This document shows positions 6,619 to 14,080 of a stretch of DNA of 20,628 nt, in pieces; within the stretch, counting starts at the first letter, position 1, and the number at the start of each line of letters is the position of its first letter. The translations under genes were made by a program, and so were the position numbers. This DNA comes from Clostridia bacterium (GTDB taxonomy: Bacteria; Bacillota_A; Clostridia; Oscillospirales; Butyricicoccaceae). Under the pieces are notes generated by a model that saw only the letters and a program-made list of their open reading frames with translations, made no database searches and was not told the origin of the DNA. The stretch lies in assembly GCA_017421885.1 (NCBI GenBank), contig JAFOHJ010000292.1, positions 1-20,628 on the forward strand, given 5' to 3'.

Positions 6619-7914
6619 TCAGAATATCTTGGGAATTACGCAGGAATCTATCTCATATCTTACTTTTTCAATATCAATGGTGGTATACTCTCCTGTGCGG
6701 TAAAGGATCCTGCCCCCTACCATGGTCATCGCCACATCACTGCCTCTTGCCGTATAGCAAAGAGTCGAGTGCACATCATGAAGGGGATACATCCACGGCG
6801 ATCGTGCATCGACCAATATGAGGTCGGCTGCCATACCCACCTTTATAATGCCGCAGTCTTCTCTGCCCTGAGACAGCGCTCCGCCGCGTGTCGCCATATG
6901 TAGGGCTTCCAGCGCGCTGACAGCTCTGGGATCATATCCCGTACCCTTCTGAAGGAGCGCCGCCAGCTTTACCTCTTCAAACATATCAAGATTATTGTTC
7001 GAGCAGGCTCCGTCGGTTCCAAGGGCCACCGGGACTCCCTTTTCCAGCATTCGGCTGACAGGAGCGACACCGCTTGCCAGCTTAAGATTGCTGACCGGGT
7101 TATGTACCGCCGTGACCTTTTTCCGTGCCATCAGCTCCATATCATCCTCGCTGAGCCATACGCAGTGAGCTGCCTGAGTTCTGCCATCAAAAACTCCATA
7201 TTTATCCATGACCTGAGCGGGGGTCATACCGTATTCCCTTATGCAGTCTTCCTGCTCTCTGCGAGTTTCAGAGAGATGGATATGCATGCCAAGGTCGTGT
7301 TCATGGGCAAATCCGGCAATAGCCTCCCACATATTCGGACGACTGGTATATGGAGCATGGATGGATGCATCAATGCGCACAAGGCCGTCAGGAGCATGGA
7401 ACTGCGCAAATGCCTCTCTGAGCATTTCATAGCATCTGTCGCCTTCAGGCCTCCAACCATCACCGCCGCCCGATGCGCCGTTTGACAGGTTGGCTCTGAT
7501 GCCCGATTCATATGCCGTCCTTGCAGTATCAAGGGTGGAAATATACATATCACTGACCGAAGTAACTCCGAATCTGAGCGACTCGGCAATTCCCAGCAGA
7601 GTGCCGAGATATACGGCCTTGCTGTCCATCCGTGCCTCTACCGGAAACACCTTTTCATTGAGCCATGTATGAAGCTCGCAATCGCCGCCATAGCCCCTCA
7701 TAAGGCTCATTGCAAGGTGCGTATGCGCATTGACAAGCCCCGGCATGAGGATCATTCCCCTGCCGTCGATATGTTCGCGCGCGGCGATCCTCGGCTGAAG
7801 AGGACTGAGATAAACTATCTTCCCCTCATCAATGACAACAAAGGCATCTTTGAGCACCGTTCCCTGTTCGTCAAGAGTGGCAACGGTGACATTTTCGATC
7901 ATATATTGCATCAT
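6619..7914 (-). CDS. mtaD: 5-methylthioadenosine/S-adenosylhomocysteine deaminase
   Basis: A 431-aa amidohydrolase of the MtaD/TrzN-like deaminase group. Metal ligands appear in PGLVNAHTHLAMS (H64, H66), GMHIHLSETR and the Asp of VALGTDGACSNNNLDMFEE. AAHCVWLSEDDM and HNPVSNLKLASG are further family markers, and the end has the usual KVGMAADLILVD. The enzyme removes the 6-amino group of methylthioadenosine, S-adenosylhomocysteine or adenosine, giving methylthioinosine, S-inosylhomocysteine or inosine. Its ATG overlaps the pnp stop (ATGA type), with a G-rich ribosome site inside the end of pnp, so the two are translationally coupled. The products are plausible substrates for the neighbouring phosphorylase. 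A second ATG three bases on is equally possible. Confidence 0.9.
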   Translation of the reverse strand: MMQYMIENVTVATLDEQGTVLKDAFVVIDEGKIVYLSPLQPRIAAREHIDGRGMILMPGLVNAHTHLAMSLMRGYGGDCELHTWLNEKVFPVEARMDSKAVYLGTLLGIAESLRFGVTSVSDMYISTLDTARTAYESGIRANLSNGASGGGDGWRPEGDRCYEMLREAFAQFHAPDGLVRIDASIHAPYTSRPNMWEAIAGFAHEHDLGMHIHLSETRREQEDCIREYGMTPAQVMDKYGVFDGRTQAAHCVWLSEDDMELMARKKVTAVHNPVSNLKLASGVAPVSRMLEKGVPVALGTDGACSNNNLDMFEEVKLAALLQKGTGYDPRAVSALEALHMATRGGALSQGREDCGIIKVGMAADLILVDARSPWMYPLHDVHSTLCYTARGSDVAMTMVGGRILYRTGEYTTIDIEKVRYEIDSCVIPKIF

Positions 7915-8741
7915 TCATCCCCCATGTCGGCGATGCATGCCATAACCAGCTCGGAGAAAGGCTTCTTCATTCTGTTTGCAGTCTCCACAACATCGCTTCC
8001 GCTGAGCTTTTCCGGAAGTACACCTGCCGCCATATTGGTCATCAGCGAAAGTCCCAGCACCTCCATACCGCAATGAGAAGCTGCGATCGCTTCGTATACC
8101 GTCGACATTCCTGCGGCATCGCCGCCCAGCAGCCTTGCCGCCTTTATCTCAGCAGGAGTCTCGAACTGAGGGCCTGTGAAGTAAAAATACACTCCCTCCT
8201 GAAGCCTTATGCCAAGCTCTGATGCATTCTTTCGCGCCGAATCGCGCAGGCGAGGTGAATAGGTATAGGTCATATCAAAAAACCTCGGCCCAAGCTCGGG
8301 GATATTTACCCCTCTGAACGGTGTTGGCGCACACAGCTTGATATGATCGCGGATGAGCATGATATCACCTACGCTGTAACCGATATTTATAGCTCCTGCC
8401 GCGTTGGTGAGAATAAGCTTTTTTATTCCCATGACATGGGCCACATTGATGGGAAATACCACCTGTTCGGGCTCATATCCCTCGTAATAATGGAAGCGTC
8501 CCTGCATGACCATAACACACTTGCCCGCAAGCCTGCCAACCACAAGCCTGCCTGCATGGTCGGGTGCCGTAGACCGCGCAAACCCATGGATATCACCATA
8601 AGGGATTACAGCGGCATCTTCCACAAGATCGGCAACTCCACCCAGCCCCGAACCCAGAACGACCATGATCTCGGGTCTGTGGGCGCCGATGCGTGAGTTT
8701 ATATATTCAGCAGCTTTGAGATAATCGTTATAGCAATACAT
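7911..8741 (-). CDS. punA: Purine nucleoside phosphorylase, trimeric (6-oxopurine type)
   Basis: A 276-aa phosphorylase that cleaves purine nucleosides with phosphate to base and pentose-1-phosphate. The phosphate loop GSGLGG is at 30-35, and GRFHYYEGY, LTNAAGAIN and RDHIKL follow the class II (human-like) PNP pattern. TGPQFETPAEIK and GMSTVYEAIAA form the base-binding region. Glu194 and Asn236 (in LSLMTN) correspond to human Glu201 and Asn243, which select 6-oxopurines such as hypoxanthine and guanine. The start at 8741 is preceded by AAAGGAG at 6 bases; a longer TTG start at 8759 is unlikely. It overlaps mtaD. No promoter fits between the upstream zinc-ribbon gene and this one, and its ribosome site can be masked by a hairpin. 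Confidence 0.93.
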   Translation of the reverse strand: MYCYNDYLKAAEYINSRIGAHRPEIMVVLGSGLGGVADLVEDAAVIPYGDIHGFARSTAPDHAGRLVVGRLAGKCVMVMQGRFHYYEGYEPEQVVFPINVAHVMGIKKLILTNAAGAINIGYSVGDIMLIRDHIKLCAPTPFRGVNIPELGPRFFDMTYTYSPRLRDSARKNASELGIRLQEGVYFYFTGPQFETPAEIKAARLLGGDAAGMSTVYEAIAASHCGMEVLGLSLMTNMAAGVLPEKLSGSDVVETANRMKKPFSELVMACIADMGDE

Positions 8742-8747
8742 CTCTTT

Positions 8748-8791
8748 CTCCTTTAGCAACTAAAGGGGAAGGACAGTGTCCCTCCCCTTTA
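8748..8791 (-). promoter_or_regulatory. Overlapping alternative hairpins in the pnp leader
   Basis: Hairpin 1 pairs TAAAGGGGA with TCCCCTTTA (8791-8783 and 8769-8761) and contains an inner GGAC/GTCC stem. It lacks a proper T-tract. Hairpin 2 pairs CCTTTAG (8766-8760) with CTAAAGG (8756-8750) over a 3-base loop, and covers most of the pnp Shine-Dalgarno AAAGGAG (8754-8748). The two share bases 8761-8766 and exclude each other. Hairpin 1 may double as a leaky terminator for the zinc-ribbon gene. Confidence 0.55.
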
Positions 8792-8802
8792 CATGATCTT
8801 GT

Positions 8803-9198
8803 TTATGCCAGCTTATGTCCGCACTTGCTGCAGAATGTATCTTCCTTGCTGCATTCTCTGCCGCAGCCGGGGCATTCAACAGTGGTCTTGGTGTGAGCAA
8901 TGGTCTCCTTGATCTCGGCGATCTTTGCCATTCTCTCATCTACCTGAGCGAACTTATCGTCCAGCTCAACAGTACGGCCTTCATTGCCGATATGTGCCTG
9001 ATAGATGATCTGACCGATCTCTTTATAAACGCCGTCGATATCGGAATTAAGCTCAAAAATCTGAAGATTCAGCTTTGTGATCGAAGCCATATCTCCTGCT
9101 TTCTTTGTTGCGGCATCAGCCATCTTTCCGGCTCTTTCAGCAGCAACAACAGCAGTTGCCTTAGCTCTGTCAAGAATTGCTTTTACATTGGGATCCAT
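8803..9198 (-). CDS. Small zinc-ribbon protein, unknown function
   Basis: A 131-aa protein with an Ala/Lys-rich helical N-terminal half (AILDRAKATAVVAAERAGKMADAATKKAGD), a probable coiled-coil middle (LNLQIFELNSDIDGVYKEIGQIIY, then DDKFAQVDERMAKIAEIKETIAH) and a C-terminal zinc ribbon, CPGCGRECSKEDTFCSKCGHKL, with two CxxC pairs. There is no signal peptide or membrane segment. Proteins of this design are frequent and functionally uncharacterised in Clostridia. The start at 9198 has AAAGGAG 10 bases upstream and the gene has its own strong promoter. It precedes pnp-mtaD by about 60 bases and may share its message with them. Confidence 0.85.
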   Translation of the reverse strand: MDPNVKAILDRAKATAVVAAERAGKMADAATKKAGDMASITKLNLQIFELNSDIDGVYKEIGQIIYQAHIGNEGRTVELDDKFAQVDERMAKIAEIKETIAHTKTTVECPGCGRECSKEDTFCSKCGHKLA

Positions 9199-9268
9199 AA
9201 TATATTTTCTCCTTTCGAAGCACCGTATTATAAACCGACCGCCTGACATGCAGGCACTATTTACTGTA

Positions 9269-9297
9269 ATTATACCACCGGATGTTCCGACTTTCAA
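9269..9297 (-). promoter_or_regulatory. Sigma-A promoter for the zinc-ribbon gene
   Basis: On the minus strand TTGAAA (9297-9292) and a perfect TATAAT (9274-9269) are 17 bases apart. The -35 overlaps the last codons of hemZ. Start of transcription is expected near 9262. This is also the nearest convincing promoter upstream of pnp and mtaD. Confidence 0.8.
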
Positions 9298-10727
9298 TGC
9301 CTTTCAAGTGCTTTTGAAAGTTTTAACAAATTACTGTCGATCTTCTCGGGCCCATCAATATACTCGATGGGATATTTGGGGTTGGTTATCCTCTCAATGC
9401 TGCCGTTCTCATAGACAAGCTTGGTAACGCCGCCGCTTCCCAGAGCAGCAACATCGCCGATCTCTTCCATCATGACAACATTATAGCGGCATTCGGTTCC
9501 CGGCTTGGCAAAACCAACATTTTCAAGCCCGCCCGCAATATATTTCTGACGATAAAGATAATAAGGCATATATCCGGCAGCACCGATCATTGCATGGCAT
9601 TTATCCACAGTTTCGGCTGCCAGAACACCTGTTTTTCCGAACCTGAGAGGTGCTCCGCGCTTTCTTGCCATGCAGTGCAGCGTGATATTATCAGGCGCAA
9701 GCTCTATGACCCTTCTCACGCTGTCAATCAGGCTGTCGTCATCATCACCGGGCATTCCGGCGATAAGATCCATATTTATCTGGAAATCAGCCGTTCTGCG
9801 CGCCATCTCATAGCAGTCAACTATGTCCTGGGCTGTGTGCAGCCTGCCAACGCCTCTCAGCACCTCTTCATTCATCGTCTGAGGATTGACGCTGATCCTT
9901 CTTACACCGCCCTCATAGGCAATGCGGAGCTTGTCGGCAGTTATCGTTTCGGGTCTGCCGGCTTCGAGTGTGAACTCGGCCATCGAACTGAGATCCATAT
10001 GCCTGTTCAGAGCTTCGATCAGCCTTGCCAGCTGATCTTCGCTGAGAATAGAGGGCGTTCCTCCTCCGATATATATACTCTTTATATCGCGTTTCTGCTC
10101 CCTGAGTACATTTCCCATGCCCTCAACCTCGTGCAGCAACGCCTGCAGATAGGGTTCTACCATATGCCCCCATCGTCTTACATCATTGCTTACAAAGGAG
10201 CAGTAGCTGCACTTTGCAGGACAGAAAGGTATACCAATGTAAAGGTCAATATCTCTCGGCCCCATCTCTTCCTTGTAATGACGGGAAACAGCGCCCGATC
10301 TGACGGCAAGGCTGACACGCTTATCGGTGACATAATAATCGTTTCTGAGCGATTCGGCAGCCTGAGCTGTCGTCATTCCTCTTGCCAGCATATTTCTGAC
10401 CAGCTTGGCGGGCTTTACGCCGGTGAGCATTCCCCACGCAGGTTTCTGTTCAAGGCGAGGCTCAAGGAGAAGGTACAGCGAACGCCTTACGTATTCGTTG
10501 AGCTCAGACGAATCCTCATTGATATGACCCGGAACAGAAAGCTCTACCGAGTCTCCCCACCATCCGGCTGCCATGGCAAAAAGGCCCTCTTCCCTGCGCT
10601 CAACCGTCGAGATAAGCACATCGCCCTCAGGAGAATCAACTCGGATATGCTCGTCGTCGGGATAAAGGCAGATAAGAAGCTGCTGGACAGGGTTTATCCT
10701 GTCGTGTCCGTTAAGATAAAAGTTCAT
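9294..10727 (-). CDS. hemZ: Radical-SAM coproporphyrinogen dehydrogenase HemZ
   Basis: A 477-aa radical SAM enzyme. Residues about 160-350 hold the SAM barrel: YIGIPFCPAKCSYCSF with the iron-sulfur cysteines C169, C173 and C176, GGGTPS at 221-226 for SAM binding, EAGRPETI, and RISVNPQTMNEEVLRGVGRLH. The N-terminal ~155-residue extension with WGMLTGVKPAKLVRNMLARG and the C-terminal YYLYRQKYIAGGLENVGFAKPG are typical of HemZ rather than HemN. The annotated reaction is oxygen-independent decarboxylation of coproporphyrinogen III, though activity of HemZ-type proteins has been questioned and no other haem genes are nearby. The ATG lies 3 bases after the MBL gene's stop and has no visible Shine-Dalgarno, so coupling is likely. 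Confidence 0.92.
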   Translation of the reverse strand: MNFYLNGHDRINPVQQLLICLYPDDEHIRVDSPEGDVLISTVERREEGLFAMAAGWWGDSVELSVPGHINEDSSELNEYVRRSLYLLLEPRLEQKPAWGMLTGVKPAKLVRNMLARGMTTAQAAESLRNDYYVTDKRVSLAVRSGAVSRHYKEEMGPRDIDLYIGIPFCPAKCSYCSFVSNDVRRWGHMVEPYLQALLHEVEGMGNVLREQKRDIKSIYIGGGTPSILSEDQLARLIEALNRHMDLSSMAEFTLEAGRPETITADKLRIAYEGGVRRISVNPQTMNEEVLRGVGRLHTAQDIVDCYEMARRTADFQINMDLIAGMPGDDDDSLIDSVRRVIELAPDNITLHCMARKRGAPLRFGKTGVLAAETVDKCHAMIGAAGYMPYYLYRQKYIAGGLENVGFAKPGTECRYNVVMMEEIGDVAALGSGGVTKLVYENGSIERITNPKYPIEYIDGPEKIDSNLLKLSKALERH

Positions 10728-10730
10728 AGT

Positions 10731-11405
10731 TTAATGAGGCTGCGCCACTGCACGGCGCATATATATATTATACCGTCTTTCGGCATCCAATGTTGTGGGA
10801 ATGCCATGACCGCTGAATACTCGATAGTTACCTTCAAGGTCATGCAGCCTTCTGAGGCTTACCATCATGTCATCCTCGCTGCCGCTGGTCATATCCCAGC
10901 GTCCGCAGGCATCCTTGAACAATGTATCGCCCGAGATCATCACATCGCCGCAGATAAATGTGCAGGAACCTGCTGTGTGTCCCGGAGTGTTGAGCACTTT
11001 GAAGCTGAGGTCGCCCAGTTCGATGGTGTCGCCGTCGTGAAGCAGACGGTCGACACGGGGCATCTTATACTCGGTATCCCTGACCTCGCCCTTGCGGATG
11101 ACTTCGCGGAGATAACCCTTACGGTTGGCCTCGGGATTATCGGGGCTGAGGAGCGGCGCATCCTTTTCATGGATAAGGAGCTCTGCTCCCGTTGCATCCT
11201 GAATGGCGGGAGCTGCCATGACATGGTCAAAATGGGCATGTGTAAGGACGATATAACGAACCTTCATGCCGCTTTCTTCGATAAAGCCCATAAGCTTGGT
11301 GATGGATGCGCCGGGATCAAAGAGGATGCATTCATTTGTTTTTGTGTCACCTACGAGATAACAGTTGGTGTGAAACATTCCTGTTTCGAGTACTTTCATT
11401 ATCAT
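10731..11405 (-). CDS. MBL-fold hydrolase, glyoxalase II-like
   Basis: A 224-aa metallo-beta-lactamase-fold enzyme of the YcbL/GloB-like group. The metal motif THAHFDH (H56, H58, D60, H61) is followed by the third-His segment NTPGHTAGS, the bridging Asp in MISGDTLF and the last His in VFSGHGIPT. The N-terminus MKVLETGMFHTNCYLVGD is characteristic of this group, which hydrolyses thioesters such as lactoylglutathione analogues; the true substrate here is unknown. The start at 11405 is chosen because AAAGGTGA ends 5 bases upstream. That Shine-Dalgarno covers the dtd stop, so the pair are tightly coupled. An ATG two codons further in and a GTG at 11414 are alternatives. Confidence 0.88.
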   Translation of the reverse strand: MIMKVLETGMFHTNCYLVGDTKTNECILFDPGASITKLMGFIEESGMKVRYIVLTHAHFDHVMAAPAIQDATGAELLIHEKDAPLLSPDNPEANRKGYLREVIRKGEVRDTEYKMPRVDRLLHDGDTIELGDLSFKVLNTPGHTAGSCTFICGDVMISGDTLFKDACGRWDMTSGSEDDMMVSLRRLHDLEGNYRVFSGHGIPTTLDAERRYNIYMRRAVAQPH

Positions 11406-11410
11406 AAGGC

Positions 11411-11869
11411 TCACCTTTTCTTCATCATTGTATCGGTGTCCATGATCAGCGTTACAGGGCCGTCATTAACATGGTCGATCTTCATGTCTGCGCCGAACTC
11501 ACCGCATATATACTCCACACCCAGCTCTTCGAGATGCTTTTTGAAGGTCTCATAGAGAGGTATGGCGACATCGGGCTTGGCAGCTCCGAAAAAGTCGGGG
11601 CGGCGGCCATGAGAACAGTCGGCATAAAGGGTAAAATTGGAAACCACCATCATTTTACCACCGATATCGGCCATACTCTTGTTCATCTTTCCGTTTTCAT
11701 CTTCAAAGATGCGCTGAACAGCACACTTCTCAGCCAGATATAGGGCTTCCTTCTCAGTGTCGTTGGGTCCGATACCCAGAAGCACCAGAAGACCCTGTCC
11801 CATGCTTCCGCCGGGCTGCCCATTGATCTCGATCGAGGCTCTGCTGACCCTTGTCACAACTGCTCTCAT
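11411..11869 (-). CDS. dtd: D-aminoacyl-tRNA deacylase
   Basis: A 152-aa proofreading enzyme that removes D-amino acids (and mischarged glycine) from tRNA. The start MRAVVTRVSRASIEI, SNFTLYADCSHGRRPDF (residues 77-93) and the cross-subunit Gly-cisPro motif NDGPVT (135-140) are present, and the length is normal. In most family members the active-site stretch is SQFTL; here it reads SNFTL, a conservative variant at residue 78. The start at 11869 has AAAGGG about 8 bases upstream. The gene follows rel by 28 bases, a pairing that is widely conserved in Firmicutes (rel-dtd). Confidence 0.95.
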   Translation of the reverse strand: MRAVVTRVSRASIEINGQPGGSMGQGLLVLLGIGPNDTEKEALYLAEKCAVQRIFEDENGKMNKSMADIGGKMMVVSNFTLYADCSHGRRPDFFGAAKPDVAIPLYETFKKHLEELGVEYICGEFGADMKIDHVNDGPVTLIMDTDTMMKKR

Positions 11870-11897
11870 ATATATTTCCCTTTCAGAAATCAAATTG

Positions 11898-14075
11898 TTA
11901 TTCGTTGCCTCTTACGACGTCGGAAACACCCTTGATCTTGCGGAGGCGGTTCATCAGAAGCTCAAGCTGGTCGACGCTGTTAACGCCTGCAAGGAGGCTG
12001 TAGCGGCTATGACCGTCATCAAGGTCTTTACCGCTGAGCTCGCCGATGTTTATCTTCATATTGGTGAAAATCTGAACGATATCGGCAATGGCGCCGACTC
12101 GTGTGCGTATCTCGACTGTGAGAGGCGCATAGAAGCTCTGGTTCTTGCTATTGTCCCAGAACACCTTTACCCATCGGCCGGCATTCTCGGGGTTCTTCTG
12201 GCCGTTTATGGCATTGGGACAGTCCTGCTTGTGAACCGAAACACCGAATCCGCGGCTGACAAAGCCAACTACAGAGTCGCCCGGAATGGGGCTGCAGCAC
12301 TTTGCAAACTTTACAGGGCAGTTGTCGATGCCCTCGATGATTACGCCGTTGCTGGAAGTCTGCTTCTTTATGGGCTTCTTGACAACATTTTCGGGCGTAA
12401 GAGGTGTTCTCGACCTTGCGAGCTTTGTGGCCTCTTCCTTTACCTTTGCAACGACTCGCGAAACAGTCACACCGCCATAGCCTACGTTTGCATAAAGCTC
12501 TTCTTCGGTGTTCATCTTGAGACGCTTAAGGATAAAGCCCTTGAGCTCGGGATCGCTGAAATCGTCCATCAGCAGGTTTACGCGGAGCTCGCGTTCGAGC
12601 TCGGCCTTGCCTTCAATGATGTTTTCTTCTTTACGTTCGCGCTTGTACCACTGGCGGATCTTTGTCTTTGCGCTGGTGGTCTTTACGATCTGCAGCCAGC
12701 CGCGCTTGGGGCCGCCCGAGGACTTGGAGGTTGTGATATCTACGATCTCGCCGCTCTTAAGTATATAGTCGAAGTTGACTATTCTTCCGTTTACACGGGC
12801 GGTGGTCATGTTGTTGCCTACTTCGGAATGGATGGCATAGGCAAAGTCGATGGGTGTCGATCCCTGAGGAAGGTTTACGACGTCGCCGCCGGGTGTGAAT
12901 ACATATACCTCGTCGGCAAACATATCGACCTTGATGCTCTGAACGAACTCTTCCGCCTCGACATCCTGCTGAGACTCCAGCAGCTGACGGACCCATGCAA
13001 AGGCTTCTTCCTTCTGCTGACCCTTAAGTCCGCCCTTATATTTCCAGTGCGCAGCGATGCCGTATTCAGCAGTATGGTCCATCTCCTCAGTCCTGATCTG
13101 AACCTCGAAGGGGATGCCGTCCTTACCGATAACTACTGTATGAAGCGACTGATATCCGTTAGGCTTGGGCGAAGAGATATAATCCTTGAATCTGCCGGGA
13201 ACGGGACGATAATTCTCGTGGATAAGGCCGAGAACATGATAGCACTCGCCCAGAGTCTTTACGATTACGCGGGCCGCGCACAGATCATAAAGCTCGGAGA
13301 ATGTAAGATTCTGTCCGTAGAGCTTGCGGTAGATGCTGTAGACCTGCTTTACCCTAGCCTTGACTGTGCAGGAAATCCCCTGCTGTTTGACGGTTTCTTC
13401 GATATTGTCCTTGGTCTTGGCCAGGAAATTATCATAGAGTGTGGCTCTCTCGGAGATATAATTGCTGATCTCCTCATAGCCATAGGGGTCGAGGACTTTA
13501 AGAGAACGGTCCTCAAGCTCCCACTTTACGGCCTGCATGCCCATTCGATGGGCGATAGGCGCATATATTTCCATGATCTCCAGCGCCTTCTTGCGCTGAG
13601 ATTCTATTCTCTTGAACTCGATGGTTCTGATGTTATGTGTGCAGTCGGCGAGCTTGATGATGATTACTCGGATGTCCTTTGCCATTGCAATGAACATCTT
13701 GCGGAGGTCCTCCATCTGCTCTTCTTCTCGGCTCTGATATTCGACATGGCCCAGCTTTGTTACACCGTCGACCAACTCGGCAACCGAAAGGCCAAACTTT
13801 TTCTCGACGTCATGGAATGTGACATCGGTGTCTTCGATGGTATCGTGCAGCAGACCTGCCAGTATCGACTCGATGTCAAATCCCCAACTGTCGATGATAT
13901 GCGCAACCGAAATAGGATGAACGATATAAGGCTCACCGCTCTTTCTGCGCTGCTCGCCATGATGATTGAGTGCAAAATCAAAGGCGCCGTAAACAAGCTC
14001 CTTTTCTTCAGGATGATGTTCGGCGATCTCGTCGATCATTTTAAGATAATTTTCAGGAATATCTGATCTGGTCAT
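11898..14075 (-). CDS. rel: Bifunctional (p)ppGpp synthetase/hydrolase Rel
   Basis: A 725-aa long RelA/SpoT homologue controlling the stringent response. The hydrolase HD domain keeps R44, H53, H77-D78 (LLHDTIED) and D144 at the same positions as the Streptococcus enzyme. The synthetase domain (about 200-345) has RFKD (295-298), typical of bifunctional enzymes, YQSLHT (308-313) and EVQIRT (324-329). TGS follows at about 388-450, a zinc-finger region with DNCPVKFAKCCSPIPGD, and a C-terminal ACT domain (TVEIRTRVGAIADIVQIF). The loop usually reading KLADRxHN is KLADCTHN, so residue 145 is Cys instead of Arg. The ribosome site AGGGG lies within the last codons of recJ, 5 bases away, indicating co-transcription from the recJ promoter. 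Confidence 0.97.
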   Translation of the reverse strand: MTRSDIPENYLKMIDEIAEHHPEEKELVYGAFDFALNHHGEQRRKSGEPYIVHPISVAHIIDSWGFDIESILAGLLHDTIEDTDVTFHDVEKKFGLSVAELVDGVTKLGHVEYQSREEEQMEDLRKMFIAMAKDIRVIIIKLADCTHNIRTIEFKRIESQRKKALEIMEIYAPIAHRMGMQAVKWELEDRSLKVLDPYGYEEISNYISERATLYDNFLAKTKDNIEETVKQQGISCTVKARVKQVYSIYRKLYGQNLTFSELYDLCAARVIVKTLGECYHVLGLIHENYRPVPGRFKDYISSPKPNGYQSLHTVVIGKDGIPFEVQIRTEEMDHTAEYGIAAHWKYKGGLKGQQKEEAFAWVRQLLESQQDVEAEEFVQSIKVDMFADEVYVFTPGGDVVNLPQGSTPIDFAYAIHSEVGNNMTTARVNGRIVNFDYILKSGEIVDITTSKSSGGPKRGWLQIVKTTSAKTKIRQWYKRERKEENIIEGKAELERELRVNLLMDDFSDPELKGFILKRLKMNTEEELYANVGYGGVTVSRVVAKVKEEATKLARSRTPLTPENVVKKPIKKQTSSNGVIIEGIDNCPVKFAKCCSPIPGDSVVGFVSRGFGVSVHKQDCPNAINGQKNPENAGRWVKVFWDNSKNQSFYAPLTVEIRTRVGAIADIVQIFTNMKINIGELSGKDLDDGHSRYSLLAGVNSVDQLELLMNRLRKIKGVSDVVRGNE

Positions 14076-14080
14076 GATTA

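Noticed and set aside
4139..6703. Very long plus-strand open frame (854 codons) opposite mazG and the flippase gene
   Set aside because: It lies wholly antisense to two genes with clear family motifs, its translation is rich in Cys/His and low-complexity runs with no recognisable domain, and no ribosome site fits. It results from codon bias in the real genes.
9241..9255. GCCTG/CAGGC inverted repeat in the zinc-ribbon gene leader
   Set aside because: Only 5 bp per arm and no T-tract; too short to support as an operator or terminator.
11757..14066. 769-codon plus-strand open frame opposite rel, and a 653-codon one at 9594-11555 opposite hemZ, the MBL gene and dtd
   Set aside because: Both are mirror frames of confidently identified genes and show no domain, start signal or promoter of their own.
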